From: Streptomyces sp. S.PNR 29 | Lineage (GTDB): Bacteria > Actinomycetota > Actinomycetes > Streptomycetales > Streptomycetaceae | Length of the DNA: 64,000 bases | NCBI RefSeq assembly: GCF_030386795.1 | Contig: NZ_JANUQM010000001.1 | Coordinates: 864,363 to 928,362 of the forward strand | Reading direction: 5' to 3' | In this document: piece by piece, positions 16,247 to 24,694 of the stretch | Position numbering within the stretch: the first letter of the stretch is position 1 | Layout of the letters: each line of letters opens with the position of its first letter | Program-made: the position numbers and the translations under genes | Notes under the pieces: model-generated | The model's database searches: none | The model's input: only the letters and a program-made list of their open reading frames with translations | Told to the model about the DNA's origin: nothing

Positions 16247-17119
16247 TCAGGACAGCGTCAGGTCCGTCGTGACGGTCTCCCACAGCGCGTCGAACCACTT
16301 CTGGGACTCGTCCACGAACGCGGCGTCCCGCTGACCGGCCGCCTTCTCGAAGGAGAAGAGGAGGGACTCGGTGCCCCTCACGTCGTACAGGTCCAGCGCC
16401 CCGCTGTCGGTGGCCGCCGCACGGCGGGTGACCATGTAGTACGCGATCAGGGCCTGCTCGCCGTTGAGCAGGTACAGCTTCACCGGCGGCGTGAACGGCA
16501 GCGCCCGGAAGGTCACCGTCACGTCGATGCCCTGCGTGCGCAGGGTGAGGAGGTTGTGGCGCAGGACGTGCCCCTGAGCGTTGCGTACGGCCAGCCAGCG
16601 CCGGCGCACCGCGTCGTCGCCATCGCCGCGGCCCTCCACCGGGGCCGGGAAGGCGAGGTCGATGTCCCGGGACGGCAGCAGGACGCGGAAGTCGATCTTC
16701 TCCGGGCGGATCTCCCCGCTGTGGATCAGCCGGAGCGGTTCACCCAGGGACGGGATGAGGCTCTCCGCGGTGAGGCAGGCAGCGTCGATCCGCACGTGCC
16801 GGGCCGCGAAGGCCTTGGTCAGGCTCGGGGCCAGGGCCACCATCGTGGGCCGGGGCTCGTCGCGGGCCGGCGCCGGTTCGGCGACCCGCGGCGGACTGCC
16901 CTTGCTGACGTTGCTGAGCAGGCCGTCCTCCTGGAGCGCCCGCAGAGCCTGACGGACGCTGCCGCGCTCCACGCCGAACTCCTCGGCCAGTTCGGCCTGG
17001 GTGGGCAGGCGGTCCCCGGCCCTGAGGTCCCCGGTACGGATGCGGTCCCGCAGTACGTCGGCGATCTCCTGGGGCGAGAGCCTCCTGCTGCCGTTCACTG
17101 CCACGCTCTCCTCCGTCAC
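16247..17119 (-). CDS. GntR family regulator, copy 1 of duplicated module
   Basis: 290 residues. The N-terminal winged helix reads LSPQEIADVLRDRIRTGDL, LPTQAELAEEFGVERGSVRQALR. The C-terminal domain (about 90-290) is not a FadR or UTRA type; it shows FRVLLPSRDIDLAFPAP, FTPPVKLYLLNGEQALIAYY and ESQKWFDALWETV. The GTG start VTEESVAVNG aligns with the start of copy 2 (VTSDSAALNG). No ribosome site precedes it, so it is probably leaderless. It is divergent to a 62-codon membrane protein gene across an AAGTTGG-type operator. The family resembles the developmental regulators DevA/DevE of S. coelicolor by position and type, which is an inference. Confidence 0.85.
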   Translation of the reverse strand: MTEESVAVNGSRRLSPQEIADVLRDRIRTGDLRAGDRLPTQAELAEEFGVERGSVRQALRALQEDGLLSNVSKGSPPRVAEPAPARDEPRPTMVALAPSLTKAFAARHVRIDAACLTAESLIPSLGEPLRLIHSGEIRPEKIDFRVLLPSRDIDLAFPAPVEGRGDGDDAVRRRWLAVRNAQGHVLRHNLLTLRTQGIDVTVTFRALPFTPPVKLYLLNGEQALIAYYMVTRRAAATDSGALDLYDVRGTESLLFSFEKAAGQRDAAFVDESQKWFDALWETVTTDLTLS

Positions 17120-17204
17120 GACAGAACCGTACAACCCCACCCACTTGAGGGGAGTTTGCGGAAGTTGTTTAAGGATAACCGCCAAGTAGGAACAACTTAG
17201 CCAT

Positions 17205-17219
17205 AGTTGGTAACCAACT
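17205..17219. promoter_or_regulatory. AGTTGGT-A-ACCAACT operator, module 1
   Basis: A perfect 15-bp palindrome with further half-sites around it (GAAGTTG at 17161, CAACTT at 17193, CAAGTTGG at 17224). It lies between the divergent GntR gene and the small membrane protein gene. The same core occurs at 18478-18494 in module 2. The GT...AC shape fits the GntR family. Confidence 0.7.
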
Positions 17220-17297
17220 TATCCAAGTTGGTCTGGATCTTCGGCTGTTCGCCGCCGAAGGGAGGACGCACCCTCCCCGCTCTAAGGAGACACCACC

Positions 17298-17486
17298 GTG
17301 TCCGTGAAAGCCCTCGTGTTCGGCATCGCAGGAGCCACTTTCGAACGACTGCTCCAGTGGAAGTACGGCGCTGCCGGCATCCTCTGGCTCGTGCTGCTGG
17401 TGATCGGCATCAAGGCCCGCAACCACACGTGCAGCAGCATCGGCGCGGTGGCGCTCGCCCTCATGGTCTCCAGGCCGGCGCTGTGA
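17298..17486 (+). CDS. Small membrane protein, module 1
   Basis: 62 residues with two hydrophobic helices (residues 4-14 and 26-40) and a third near the C-terminus. It is similar along its length to the 61-residue product at 18557: both contain FE....K(Y/F)GA.GI..LV.L..G.KA(R/K)N and IGAV. The GTG has an AAGGAG site 8 bp upstream. Two stem-loops precede the ribosome site (CTTCGGC/GCCGAAG at 17239-17260 and a GGGAGG/CCTCCC pair just after), suggesting leader control. The function is unknown; a role at the membrane coupled to the GntR protein is inferred from linkage. Confidence 0.7.
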   Translation: MSVKALVFGIAGATFERLLQWKYGAAGILWLVLLVIGIKARNHTCSSIGAVALALMVSRPAL

Positions 17487-17500
17487 TCCGGCGGCGGCCG

Positions 17501-18391
17501 TCAGTCCGTCAGCGGCAGGTCCGTGCTGATGGTGCTCCAGAGCGACTCGAACCACCGACACGACTCGTCCACGAACGTCGTGTCCCGGCGTCCGGCGTCC
17601 CGCTCGAAGCCGAACAGCATCGACCGGGTGCCCTCGACGTCGTAGACCTCCAGTTCCTCCTGGCCGATCTGCTTCTCGCGGAGCGTCGGCGTGTAGTAGG
17701 CGAAGAGCGCCTCCGCGCCGTTGAACACGTACAGCTTCACGGGCGGGGTGAAGGGCAGCGCGCGGAAGGTGACGCTCACGTCGATCTGGTGAGTGCTGCG
17801 CAGGGCCAGCAGATTGTGCTCCAGCACCTGCGCCTGGGCCAGCCGCCTGGACCGCTGGTGCCGCTGGAGCCGGCCGGCGGCGACGGGGTCCACCGGCGCC
17901 GGGAAGGCGGGGTCGATCTCGCTGCTGGGCAGCAGGACGCGCACGTCCACCTTGGCCGGTTTCAGCTCCCCCTCATGGATCTTTCGCAGGGCTTCGCTCA
18001 TGGCGAGGTTGAGGGACGTCGACATCAGGCAGAGGGCGCTGATCTCGACGTGCCGGGCCTCGAATGCGGCCGTCACCCTCGGTGCGAGCGCCACCAGCGC
18101 CCCCCGGGGCGGGGCCGCCGGGCCGCTGAGGGCGCCACGCGAGTCGGCGACCGTGGCCGGGCTTCCCTTGGACACGTTGGTGAGCAGGTTCTCGGACTGC
18201 AGGATGCGGAGCGCCTGCCGTACGGTGCCGCGCTCGACGCCGAAGTCCCGGGAGAGCCGGGCCTGCGTGGGCATGCGCTGCCCCGGCCGCAGTTCGCCGG
18301 ATCTGATCCGTTCGCGCAGTACGTCCGCCACTTCTCGGTGCGACGGCCGCGCTGTCTTCTGCCCGTTGAGGGCCGCGCTGTCCGAGGTCAC
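17501..18391 (-). CDS. GntR family regulator, copy 2 of duplicated module
   Basis: 296 residues, paralogous to the product at 16247. The winged helix reads PSHREVADVLRERIRSGEL and MPTQARLSRDFGVERGTVR; the same C-terminal signature follows (VDVRVLLPSSEIDPAFPAP, FTPPVKLYVFNGAEALFAYY, ESCRWFESLWSTI). The GTG at 18391 has no ribosome site and sits close to the divergent promoter region, so leaderless translation is likely. It is divergent to the second small membrane protein gene across the AAGTTGG/CCAACTT operator. It may bind the same sites as copy 1. Confidence 0.85.
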   Translation of the reverse strand: MTSDSAALNGQKTARPSHREVADVLRERIRSGELRPGQRMPTQARLSRDFGVERGTVRQALRILQSENLLTNVSKGSPATVADSRGALSGPAAPPRGALVALAPRVTAAFEARHVEISALCLMSTSLNLAMSEALRKIHEGELKPAKVDVRVLLPSSEIDPAFPAPVDPVAAGRLQRHQRSRRLAQAQVLEHNLLALRSTHQIDVSVTFRALPFTPPVKLYVFNGAEALFAYYTPTLREKQIGQEELEVYDVEGTRSMLFGFERDAGRRDTTFVDESCRWFESLWSTISTDLPLTD

Positions 18392-18477
18392 CTTGGCACA
18401 TTACAACTTTGCGCCATCTTCGTGCAGTTGCCCAACCGGTGGTTACCGGACACTTCCAAGAAGACACAACCAAGGAT

Positions 18478-18494
18478 AAGTTGGCTACCAACTT
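18478..18494. promoter_or_regulatory. AAGTTGG-CTA-CCAACTT operator, module 2
   Basis: A perfect palindrome with 7-bp arms and a 3-bp spacer, sharing its arms with the module 1 site. Extra half-sites (CAACCAAGG, GGTTGG) lie nearby. It is placed 63 bp before the GTG of the small membrane protein. Confidence 0.7.
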
Positions 18495-18556
18495 GGTCGA
18501 CATGGTTGCACTTTCCGATGGTTGGTCTACTCCACCGTCCCGGAAGGATGGACCCC

Positions 18557-18742
18557 GTGCCCCTCATCGCTCTCGCCCTCGCCGCCCTGGCCATCGGATT
18601 CGAGCAGTTCGTGCAGTCGAAGTTCGGAGCGATGGGCATCATCGCCCTCGTCGCGCTGTCCCTCGGCCTCAAGGCCAAGAACCCCCTGCTCAGCGGTATC
18701 GGGGCGGTGATCCTCGTGATGCTGCTCGCCCCGTCCGGCTGA
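18557..18742 (+). CDS. Small membrane protein, module 2
   Basis: 61 residues, almost entirely hydrophobic: LIALALAALAIGFEQF, then a short polar QSKFGA, then GIIALVALSLGLKAKN and IGAVILVMLLAP. It is a paralogue of the product at 17298. GGAAGGA at 18542 fits the GTG start at 18557 better than the in-frame ATG at 18548, which it touches. It is divergent to GntR copy 2 under the shared operator. The function is unknown; size and topology would suit a holin-like, regulatory or scaffold membrane peptide, without evidence for any of these. Confidence 0.7.
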   Translation: MPLIALALAALAIGFEQFVQSKFGAMGIIALVALSLGLKAKNPLLSGIGAVILVMLLAPSG

Positions 18743-18878
18743 CCCCGGGATCCGCTGGCCGGACTCCCTTCCGGAGGGGAGCCGGGAGCCCGGCCGGTCA
18801 GGCACAACCGAACAACAACAGAACACGCGCAAGCACGCTACGGATGCGCACACCCGTCGTCGGCAGAAGGGAGCACCG

Positions 18879-20132
18879 TCAGAACATGTCCGGGCACCAC
18901 GGTCGCCCGGGCGTACGCAGCAGGGCGTCGGCCTTACGGGCGGCGCCCGCTCGTTCTTCCCGCACCCGGCCCAGCGCCGCCAGCCGCACCGCCGACTGGT
19001 CGCCCAGCCACAGGGTCGCCAACTCGCCGGCGCCCAGCGTGAGGTCGGCGCTGTCGGTGGTCGGCGCGCAGGACGCGCCCTGCGCCGAGGCGTCGAGCCG
19101 GAACCGCCCGCCGGTCATGCCGTCCCCGTCGACGACCTCCAGCACCAGCGACCCCGGCCCCTCGTACGTCCGCGCCTCCAGGGCCCGTACGACGTCCAGG
19201 ATCCGTACCCACAGCCAGTCGGCCTGCGTGGTGATCGCGGCCGCGCGCGGGTCGGGCAGGAAGAACGGGAGCAGGTCGTCGGGGGAGCGCCAGCCGGTCT
19301 TCACCTTCACGACCCAGTCGATCGAGCAGAGGTAGTGCCACAGGGCGCGCTCGGCGGCCGGGGTCACCCCGATCAGCCAGTGCACGCTCGCCGTGTTCAG
19401 CGGCTGCTTGCCATCGCCCCACGCTTCGTCGGCGGAGTAGGACACCAGGCCCTGAACCTCGCCGCCCGCCGAGCGGTAGACGGCGTAGAAGGGCTCGGTC
19501 CACGACGGGAAGAGCCGTACGGCTCCGGTGTTGGCCTGCCACCACAGCTCGTCCCGGCTGACGGCGCCCGGCTGGATGCGGCGCAGCCGCTCGTGCAGCT
19601 CCGGGCCGAGCTTGCGGACGTCCTCGGCGTCCAGGAGGTCGATACGGCCGCCGTCCTCGGGGCCGGACCAGCGCGGGTCGAGTCCGGTGCGCGGCACGTC
19701 GATCGTCCACTCGGCCATCGTGGTGGCGGGGCCGAAGCCGTAGCGGCCGTAGATCGGGTACTCGGCGGCGATCAGGGTCGCGACGACGTCCCCGCGTTCC
19801 TTCGCGGCCGCCAGGTCCATCGCCATCATGCGGGTGAGCAGGCCGCGGCGGCGGTGGGTGGCGCTGACGGTGACGTTGGATATGGCGTCGGCCGGGACGG
19901 GGGTGCCGCCGACGGTGGTGAGCTCCTGCGCGAAGGAGCGGAACGTCGCGACACAGCGGGCGTTGTCGAAGGCCCCGAGGAGACGGCCCGGCACGAACTG
20001 CCTGCGGCGGGCCTCCAGCTGTTCCTCGCCGACGACCGGCTCCCGCAGGAAACCTGTGTTCAGGGCGCGGTTCCAGTCCGGCAGCTCGGCTTCTGTGATG
20101 GGGCGTACGTCGATGTCGGAGCGGGGGGTCAT
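18879..20132 (-). CDS. Eis-like GNAT N-acetyltransferase
   Basis: 417 residues, the length of the Eis family. The N-terminal GNAT half contains [21 protein letters not shown] (acetyl-CoA pyrophosphate loop R-R-x-G-L/I-L) followed by [10 protein letters not shown]. The middle GNAT-like domain and the C-terminal sterol-carrier-like domain ([16 protein letters not shown]) complete the three-domain Eis plan, and the C-terminal carboxylate ends ...CPDMF. Eis proteins acetylate amines, including aminoglycosides, and form hexamers. The ATG at 20132 was preferred over a GTG 30 bp upstream. It lies 54 bp after the asparaginase gene on the same strand. Confidence 0.9.
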   Translation of the reverse strand: MTPRSDIDVRPITEAELPDWNRALNTGFLREPVVGEEQLEARRRQFVPGRLLGAFDNARCVATFRSFAQELTTVGGTPVPADAISNVTVSATHRRRGLLTRMMAMDLAAAKERGDVVATLIAAEYPIYGRYGFGPATTMAEWTIDVPRTGLDPRWSGPEDGGRIDLLDAEDVRKLGPELHERLRRIQPGAVSRDELWWQANTGAVRLFPSWTEPFYAVYRSAGGEVQGLVSYSADEAWGDGKQPLNTASVHWLIGVTPAAERALWHYLCSIDWVVKVKTGWRSPDDLLPFFLPDPRAAAITTQADWLWVRILDVVRALEARTYEGPGSLVLEVVDGDGMTGGRFRLDASAQGASCAPTTDSADLTLGAGELATLWLGDQSAVRLAALGRVREERAGAARKADALLRTPGRPWCPDMF

Positions 20133-20186
20133 GGCCCCACGGTAGGTGTCCGGCGCCGTCACGTCGCGAGGTTTTCCGACGCGCCG

Positions 20187-21149
20187 TCAGAACACCGCTC
20201 GAACCTCCCCCACCTCAAGCCCCCCACCCCACAACGGCGTCCGGCCGATCCGCTGCACCACCGGTGACCGGAGCCCCATCAGCGTCAGGGCACGCGCGAG
20301 GACCGGAGCCAGTGCTCGTGCCGAGCCGTCCTCCACCTTGAAGGCGAGGGCGCGGCCGTCGGGGAGGGCCACTGCCTGGACGGCCTCGGCGCCCATCTTG
20401 GACAGGGTGCCGGGGAGCTCGCGCATCAGCCAGGTGTCGTGGCGGCGGGTGCCGGCGACGTACTCGGGGTGGGCGCGCATGGCGTCGGCGACGCGGCGTT
20501 CGGGGGTGCCGGGTTCGGCGAGCACGAGGGAACGGTAGGCGCGGGCCAGGCCGGTGAGGCTGATCGCCATCAAGGGGGCGCCGCAGCCGTCCGTGCCGAC
20601 GGCCGCGACCTGCTCGCCCGCCGCGTCCTCCACAACCCTGTGGATGAGCCGCTGCAGCGGGTGCGCCGGGTCCAGGTAGGTCTCCAGCGGCCAGTCGCGC
20701 AGCCGGCTCGCCGCCAGCATGGCCGTGTGCTTGCCGGAGCAGTTCATGGTGATGCGGTCGCGGGCAGCACCCGACGCCAGGTACGTCTCCCGCTCCTCCG
20801 CGTCCAGCGGCAGGTCCGGCGGGCACTGCAGACGGTCGGCGCCCAGGCCGTGCTCGTCCAGCATCTTCGCGACCAGGTCGCGATGGAACTGCTCCCCCGA
20901 GTGGCTCGCCGCGGCCAGCGCCAGCCGCTCCCCGGCCAGGTCGAGGCCGGCCCGCAGCACCCCCGCCGCCTGCATCGGCTTGTTGCAGGACCGTGGGAAG
21001 ACGGGTTCCGTCACCTCCCCCAGCGCCAGCTCCACGGCGCCGTCCGCGTCCAGCACGACCAGACTGCCCCGGTGCCGTCCCTCGACGAACCCGGAGCGGA
21101 CGACCTCCGCGAGGACCGGAGGCAGGGGGGACAGGGCGGGCGTGGACAT
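20187..21149 (-). CDS. Asparaginase (rhizobial type, Asparaginase_II family)
   Basis: 320 residues related to the inducible ReAV/AnsA type of L-asparaginase, distinct from the bacterial type I/II enzymes. Visible motifs are PRSCNKPMQAAG near residue 55, ASHSGEQFH, MNCSGKHTAML and GTDGCGAP, which together form the Ser/Lys/Cys active site of this family. It should hydrolyse L-asparagine to aspartate and ammonia in the cytoplasm. It is placed between rsiG and the Eis-like gene on the same strand, with a terminator hairpin after rsiG. Confidence 0.9.
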   Translation of the reverse strand: MSTPALSPLPPVLAEVVRSGFVEGRHRGSLVVLDADGAVELALGEVTEPVFPRSCNKPMQAAGVLRAGLDLAGERLALAAASHSGEQFHRDLVAKMLDEHGLGADRLQCPPDLPLDAEERETYLASGAARDRITMNCSGKHTAMLAASRLRDWPLETYLDPAHPLQRLIHRVVEDAAGEQVAAVGTDGCGAPLMAISLTGLARAYRSLVLAEPGTPERRVADAMRAHPEYVAGTRRHDTWLMRELPGTLSKMGAEAVQAVALPDGRALAFKVEDGSARALAPVLARALTLMGLRSPVVQRIGRTPLWGGGLEVGEVRAVF

Positions 21150-21188
21150 AGGCGGGGCCCCTCCGACGTGGGACGACCCGCCCGGAGC

Positions 21189-21209
21189 GGGCCCGGGAGC
21201 ACCGGGCCC
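21189..21209 (-). terminator. Stem-loop after rsiG
   Basis: GGGCCCGG and CCGGGCCC form a perfect 8-bp stem with a GAGCA loop, 7 bp beyond the rsiG stop codon and 40 bp before the asparaginase start. It should separate the two transcription units. Confidence 0.65.
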
Positions 21210-21215
21210 TGACGA

Positions 21216-21842
21216 TCACACGAGCAGGTCGTCTACTTGCGCTTCCCCTTCACGGTACCGACGGGCGATCTCCGCACTGCAGCCGTCGGCCGTGCGCTGC
21301 AGCCGCTGCCGGCGGCGGGACACCTGCTGCTCGTACCGCACCAGCCGCCCCATCGCGGTGTTCAGCTCCAGGTCGGTGCGTGCCTTCAGGTCCGACAGCT
21401 CCACCTCGGCGAGCATCTCCGCCGCCAGCCCCCGGGCCTCCTCGCCGTGCGGAGTGCCGAGCGTCACATGGCGGGCCGAGGAGCGGTGCCGGGCCGGGGT
21501 GTCCCTGAGGATCTCCGCGAGCCGCTCGACGACGGACTCCTCCCGTGGCGCGGCGACGGACGCGTTCTCCCCCGGCGAGCGCCGCTTCAGCTCCGCCCGC
21601 AGGATGTCGATCCGCCCCTGCAGCAGCCGCCGTACGTAGCTCAGGTCGGCCTCCTCGCGCTGGGCGTCCCGGCGCAGGGTACGCAGCTCGGGCAGGTTCA
21701 GCTCTCTCAGGTCGCGCTCGGGAGGATCCGCGGGCATCGGCGGGCTGTCGGTGCGCTGCACGGGCGGCCGGGGCATTTCCAGGCCTGCCGCGTGGGCCAA
21801 CGAGACAGCCCCCAGGGGCTGCTCGGTGCTCGGTGTGCTCAT
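21216..21842 (-). CDS. rsiG: Anti-sigma factor RsiG (c-di-GMP-dependent, for WhiG)
   Basis: 208 residues. The first helix carries an exact E(X)3S(X)2R(X)3Q(X)3D c-di-GMP motif at E64, S68, R71, Q75 and D79. The third helix has the degenerate second copy, around ELNTAMGRLVRYEQQ. The protein is otherwise helical with a disordered Pro-rich N-terminus, as known for Streptomyces RsiG. RsiG bound to a c-di-GMP dimer sequesters the sporulation sigma factor WhiG and delays spore formation. The sigma factor gene is not in the window. It is divergent to dtd, 179 bp apart. Confidence 0.93.
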   Translation of the reverse strand: MSTPSTEQPLGAVSLAHAAGLEMPRPPVQRTDSPPMPADPPERDLRELNLPELRTLRRDAQREEADLSYVRRLLQGRIDILRAELKRRSPGENASVAAPREESVVERLAEILRDTPARHRSSARHVTLGTPHGEEARGLAAEMLAEVELSDLKARTDLELNTAMGRLVRYEQQVSRRRQRLQRTADGCSAEIARRYREGEAQVDDLLV

Positions 21843-22021
21843 GTGTGTCTACCGTCCCCTCGACCGGCGTCTGGGAGCATCGTGCCACCCCAAGTGCCCA
21901 CGATGGGACGGAGTGCGCCCGATCCGCCCCAGATGGGGGCTTACGGAGTGAAAAGAAAGCTAAAAGATCATCCGTACGGGCCGCCTGACGTCACCGTGCT
22001 GCCGCACGGCATCATGGCCGC

Positions 22022-22447
22022 ATGCGTGCAGTGGTACAGAGGGTGGACGGCGCGAGCGTCGTCGTGGACGGCGAGACGGTGGGGGCGATCGAGGGCGAGG
22101 GGCTGTGCGTCCTCGTCGGCGTCACCCATGACGACACCAAGGAGAAGGCGGCCCAGCTGGCCCGCAAGCTGTGGTCGGTTCGCATGCTCCAGGACGAGAA
22201 GTCCTGCAGCGACATCGACGCCCCGCTCCTCGTCATCAGCCAGTTCACGCTCTACGGCGACGCCCGCAAGGGCCGCCGCCCCACCTGGAACGCGGCGGCC
22301 CCCGGCGATGTCGCCGAGCCGCTCGTCGACGAGGTCGTCGCCCGGCTGCGCTCCCTGGGCGCGACGGTCGCCACGGGCCGCTTCGGCGCGCAGATGCGGG
22401 TGTCGCTGACCAACGACGGCCCGTTCACCGTCCTGATCGAGGTCTAG
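22022..22447 (+). CDS. dtd: D-aminoacyl-tRNA deacylase
   Basis: 141 residues, the normal DTD length. Conserved features are the start MRAVVQRV, the catalytic SQFTLYGD (the SQFTL Thr), and the C-terminal [11 protein letters not shown] corresponding to the cross-subunit Gly-cis-Pro motif. The enzyme removes D-amino acids (and glycine from mischarged tRNA-Ala) in the cytoplasm. It is a single gene converging on ygfZ, with a 21-bp C-rich gap between the stops. Confidence 0.95.
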   Translation: MRAVVQRVDGASVVVDGETVGAIEGEGLCVLVGVTHDDTKEKAAQLARKLWSVRMLQDEKSCSDIDAPLLVISQFTLYGDARKGRRPTWNAAAPGDVAEPLVDEVVARLRSLGATVATGRFGAQMRVSLTNDGPFTVLIEV

Positions 22448-22468
22448 GTCCCCGTCCCCCCAGGGGGC

Positions 22469-23434
22469 CTAGGGCTCCACGACGACTTCCTGGGCGGCGG
22501 CCGTGTCCCCCGCCACCAGACGTGCTTCCAGCGGCACGTTCCGCTTCACCAGGGCCAGGGCGACCGGGCCCAGCTCGAAGTGGCGTGCGGACGTCGTGAC
22601 GAAACCGACCTTGCGGCCGTCGGGGCCGTCGTCCGCGAGGCGGATCTCCGTGCCGTGGGCCGGCAGGTGGACCTCGCTGCCGTCGAGGTGGAGGAAGACG
22701 AGCCGGCGCGGGGGCTTGCCCAGGTTCTGGACGCGGGCGACCGTCTCCTGTCCCCGGTAGCAGCCCTTCTGCAGGTGCACGGCGGTGCCGATCCAGCCCA
22801 GCTCGTGCGGGATGGTGCGGTGGTCGGTCTCGAAGCCGAGGCGCGGGCGGTGGTGCTCCACGCGCAGCGCCTCGTACGCCAGGAGCCCGGCCGGCGGCCC
22901 GGCCTTCTCGGCGTACGACTCCAGCTCCACGCGCGGGAGGAACACGTCACGGCCGTACGGCGTCTCGCGGACGACGGCCCCCTCCGGCACCTCGGTGATC
23001 GAACCGGCCGGCAGGTGCACCACCGCGAACTCGCCCGTCCGGTCGGCGACCTCGACCTTGTAGAAGAACTTCATCGACTCCAGGTACGCGATCAGCGCGT
23101 CCTGGGTGCCGGGTTCGACGTGGGCCCAGACGGTCGAGCCGTCGTCCACCAGATACAGCGCGTGCTCGATGTGGCCGTGCGCGGAGAGGATCAGCGCCTC
23201 GGTGGCCCGGCCCGCCGGGAGTTCGCTGACGTGCTGGGTGAGCAGCAGATGCAGCCAGCTCAGCCGGTCCTCACCGGAGACGGCGACGACACCGCGGTGG
23301 GAGAGGTCCACGAAGCCCGTGCCGTCGGCGAGGGAGCGCTGCTCGCGGAACAGGTCGCCGTAGTGGGCGGCGACACCTTCGTCCACGCCCTCGGCGGGGA
23401 CGGCGCCGGGCAGGGTCAGCAGAGGGCTTTTCAT
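22469..23434 (-). CDS. ygfZ: Folate-dependent Fe-S assembly protein YgfZ
   Basis: 321 residues of the GcvT-like aminomethyltransferase fold. The signature KGCYRGQETVAR is present, with the conserved Cys of YgfZ. The N-terminal half has FVDLSHRGVVAVSGEDRLSWLH. YgfZ proteins act with folate in the maturation or repair of certain iron-sulfur enzymes. It is the last gene of a minus-strand run nitrobindin-nur-ygfZ with gaps of 16 and 9 bp, so it is likely co-transcribed with nur. Confidence 0.93.
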   Translation of the reverse strand: MKSPLLTLPGAVPAEGVDEGVAAHYGDLFREQRSLADGTGFVDLSHRGVVAVSGEDRLSWLHLLLTQHVSELPAGRATEALILSAHGHIEHALYLVDDGSTVWAHVEPGTQDALIAYLESMKFFYKVEVADRTGEFAVVHLPAGSITEVPEGAVVRETPYGRDVFLPRVELESYAEKAGPPAGLLAYEALRVEHHRPRLGFETDHRTIPHELGWIGTAVHLQKGCYRGQETVARVQNLGKPPRRLVFLHLDGSEVHLPAHGTEIRLADDGPDGRKVGFVTTSARHFELGPVALALVKRNVPLEARLVAGDTAAAQEVVVEP

Positions 23435-23443
23435 ATGCCTAGC

Positions 23444-23881
23444 CTACGACTCGGTAGTTGAACCCTTCAGGGAACAGTCCTTGCAGCGGCCGAAGATCGC
23501 GAAGTGCTTCAGGTCGGTGTCGAAGCCGAAGGTCTCGCGCAGCTTGGCCGTGAACTCGGTGGCCACGCTCAGGTCGGCCTCGATGACGTTGGTGCAGTCG
23601 CGGCAGACCAGGTGGATGTGGTGGTGCCGGTCGGCGAGGTGGTACGTCGGCGCGCCGTGCCCCAGATGCGCGTGGCTGACGAGGCCCAGCTCCTCCAGGA
23701 GCTCCAGCGTGCGGTAGACGGTGGAAATGTTGACCCCCGACGCCGTCTTCCTCACCTCGGTGAGGATGTCGTCGGGGGTCGCGTGCTCAAGGGTGTCCAC
23801 GGCTTCGAGCACAAGCTGCCGCTGCGGGGTCAGCCGGTAACCGCGCTGCCTGAGGTCGCTCTTCCAGTCGGTGCTCACCAC
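23444..23881 (-). CDS. nur: Nickel-responsive Fur-family regulator Nur
   Basis: 145 residues. All metal ligands known from the S. coelicolor Nur structure are in register: His33, His86, His88 and His90 for the M-site and His70, His72 and His126 for the nickel site. Cys93/Cys96 and CKDC near the C-terminus form a structural pair set. The winged helix includes RLTPQRQLVLEAV and NISTVYRTLELLEELG. Nickel-Nur represses nickel uptake genes and sodF and indirectly favours sodN. It lies between nitrobindin and ygfZ on one strand. No Nur box (TTGCAA-N5-TTGCAA type) was seen in front of it. Confidence 0.95.
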   Translation of the reverse strand: MVSTDWKSDLRQRGYRLTPQRQLVLEAVDTLEHATPDDILTEVRKTASGVNISTVYRTLELLEELGLVSHAHLGHGAPTYHLADRHHHIHLVCRDCTNVIEADLSVATEFTAKLRETFGFDTDLKHFAIFGRCKDCSLKGSTTES

Positions 23882-23897
23882 AGCAACGAGTCTAGAG

Positions 23898-24473
23898 CTA
23901 CTTGAAGAAGGCGATCCCGTCGTCCGGCAGGTCGTCCGGGAGGGCCTTCGCCCAGCGCTCGACCTCCTCCGGGGTGACGACCTTCTTCAGGTGCGCCGAC
24001 ATGTAGGGGCGCAGCTCGACCTCGGGGGTCTGCTTCTCGCCGACCCACATCAGGTCGCTCTTGACGTAGCCGTACAGGCGCTTGCCGCCGCTGTAGGGGC
24101 GGGAGGCGGCCGTGCGCGCCACCGCGTCCGTCACCAGGTCGATCTGCGGCTTCTTGTCGGCGAGCTCGCCGTACCAGATCTCGATGACGCCGTCGTCGCG
24201 GGTCATCGTCACCTCGACCTTGCGGTCGGCGTCGATCCGCCAGAAGCCGTGCTCGGACTCCAGCGGGCGGACCTTGTTGCCGTCCTTGTCCAGCACCCAG
24301 GTGTGGGAGTGGTACTCCAGGAAGTCCCGGCCGTCGTGCGTGAAGGTGACCTCCTGCCCGAAGTTGCACTTCTCGGAACCGGGGAAGTCGTGCACGCCCG
24401 CGCCTGCCCAGTTGCCGAGCAGAAAGGCGAGGGGGACGAGGTCCTTGTGGAGGTCGGACGGGATCTCGATCAT
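23898..24473 (-). CDS. Nitrobindin family heme protein (FABP-like, peroxynitrite isomerase)
   Basis: 191 residues. The N-terminal GNWAGAG is the GXWXGXG motif of the nitrobindin beta-barrel. The distal part has LMWVGEKQTPEVELRPYMSAHL with the His that ligates heme in this family. Actinobacterial nitrobindins bind ferric heme and isomerise peroxynitrite to nitrate. It is the first gene of the nitrobindin-nur-ygfZ run, 16 bp before nur, and follows a 32-residue membrane protein gene by 36 bp. Confidence 0.88.
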   Translation of the reverse strand: MIEIPSDLHKDLVPLAFLLGNWAGAGVHDFPGSEKCNFGQEVTFTHDGRDFLEYHSHTWVLDKDGNKVRPLESEHGFWRIDADRKVEVTMTRDDGVIEIWYGELADKKPQIDLVTDAVARTAASRPYSGGKRLYGYVKSDLMWVGEKQTPEVELRPYMSAHLKKVVTPEEVERWAKALPDDLPDDGIAFFK

Positions 24474-24509
24474 GAGCAGCTCAGCAGTCTCGTACGTCGG
24501 TGCGGTCGG

Positions 24510-24608
24510 TCAGCGCTGGCCCTGGTACAGCTTCTTCACGGTCAGTCCGGCGAAGGCGAGGACGCCGACGGCGACCAGGACCAGCAGGATTTCGAAGAAG
24601 AGTTCCAC
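24510..24608 (-). CDS. 32-residue single-pass membrane protein
   Basis: The product is an N-terminal helix (LFFEILLVLVAVGVLAFAGLTV) followed by KKLYQGQR, typical of a small type I or III membrane peptide. The GTG has an AAGGAGC ribosome site 6 bp upstream, which is the main reason to accept so short a gene. It stands between the three-gene membrane operon and nitrobindin, all on the minus strand. The function is unknown. Confidence 0.7.
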   Translation of the reverse strand: MELFFEILLVLVAVGVLAFAGLTVKKLYQGQR

Positions 24609-24694
24609 GGGGTGCTCCTTGCTGAGCGAGGGTGGGCGGGTACACAAGGCCGGGCCCCAGCTTACGCGGCCGGGGCCCGGGGCTCGGTGTGAGG

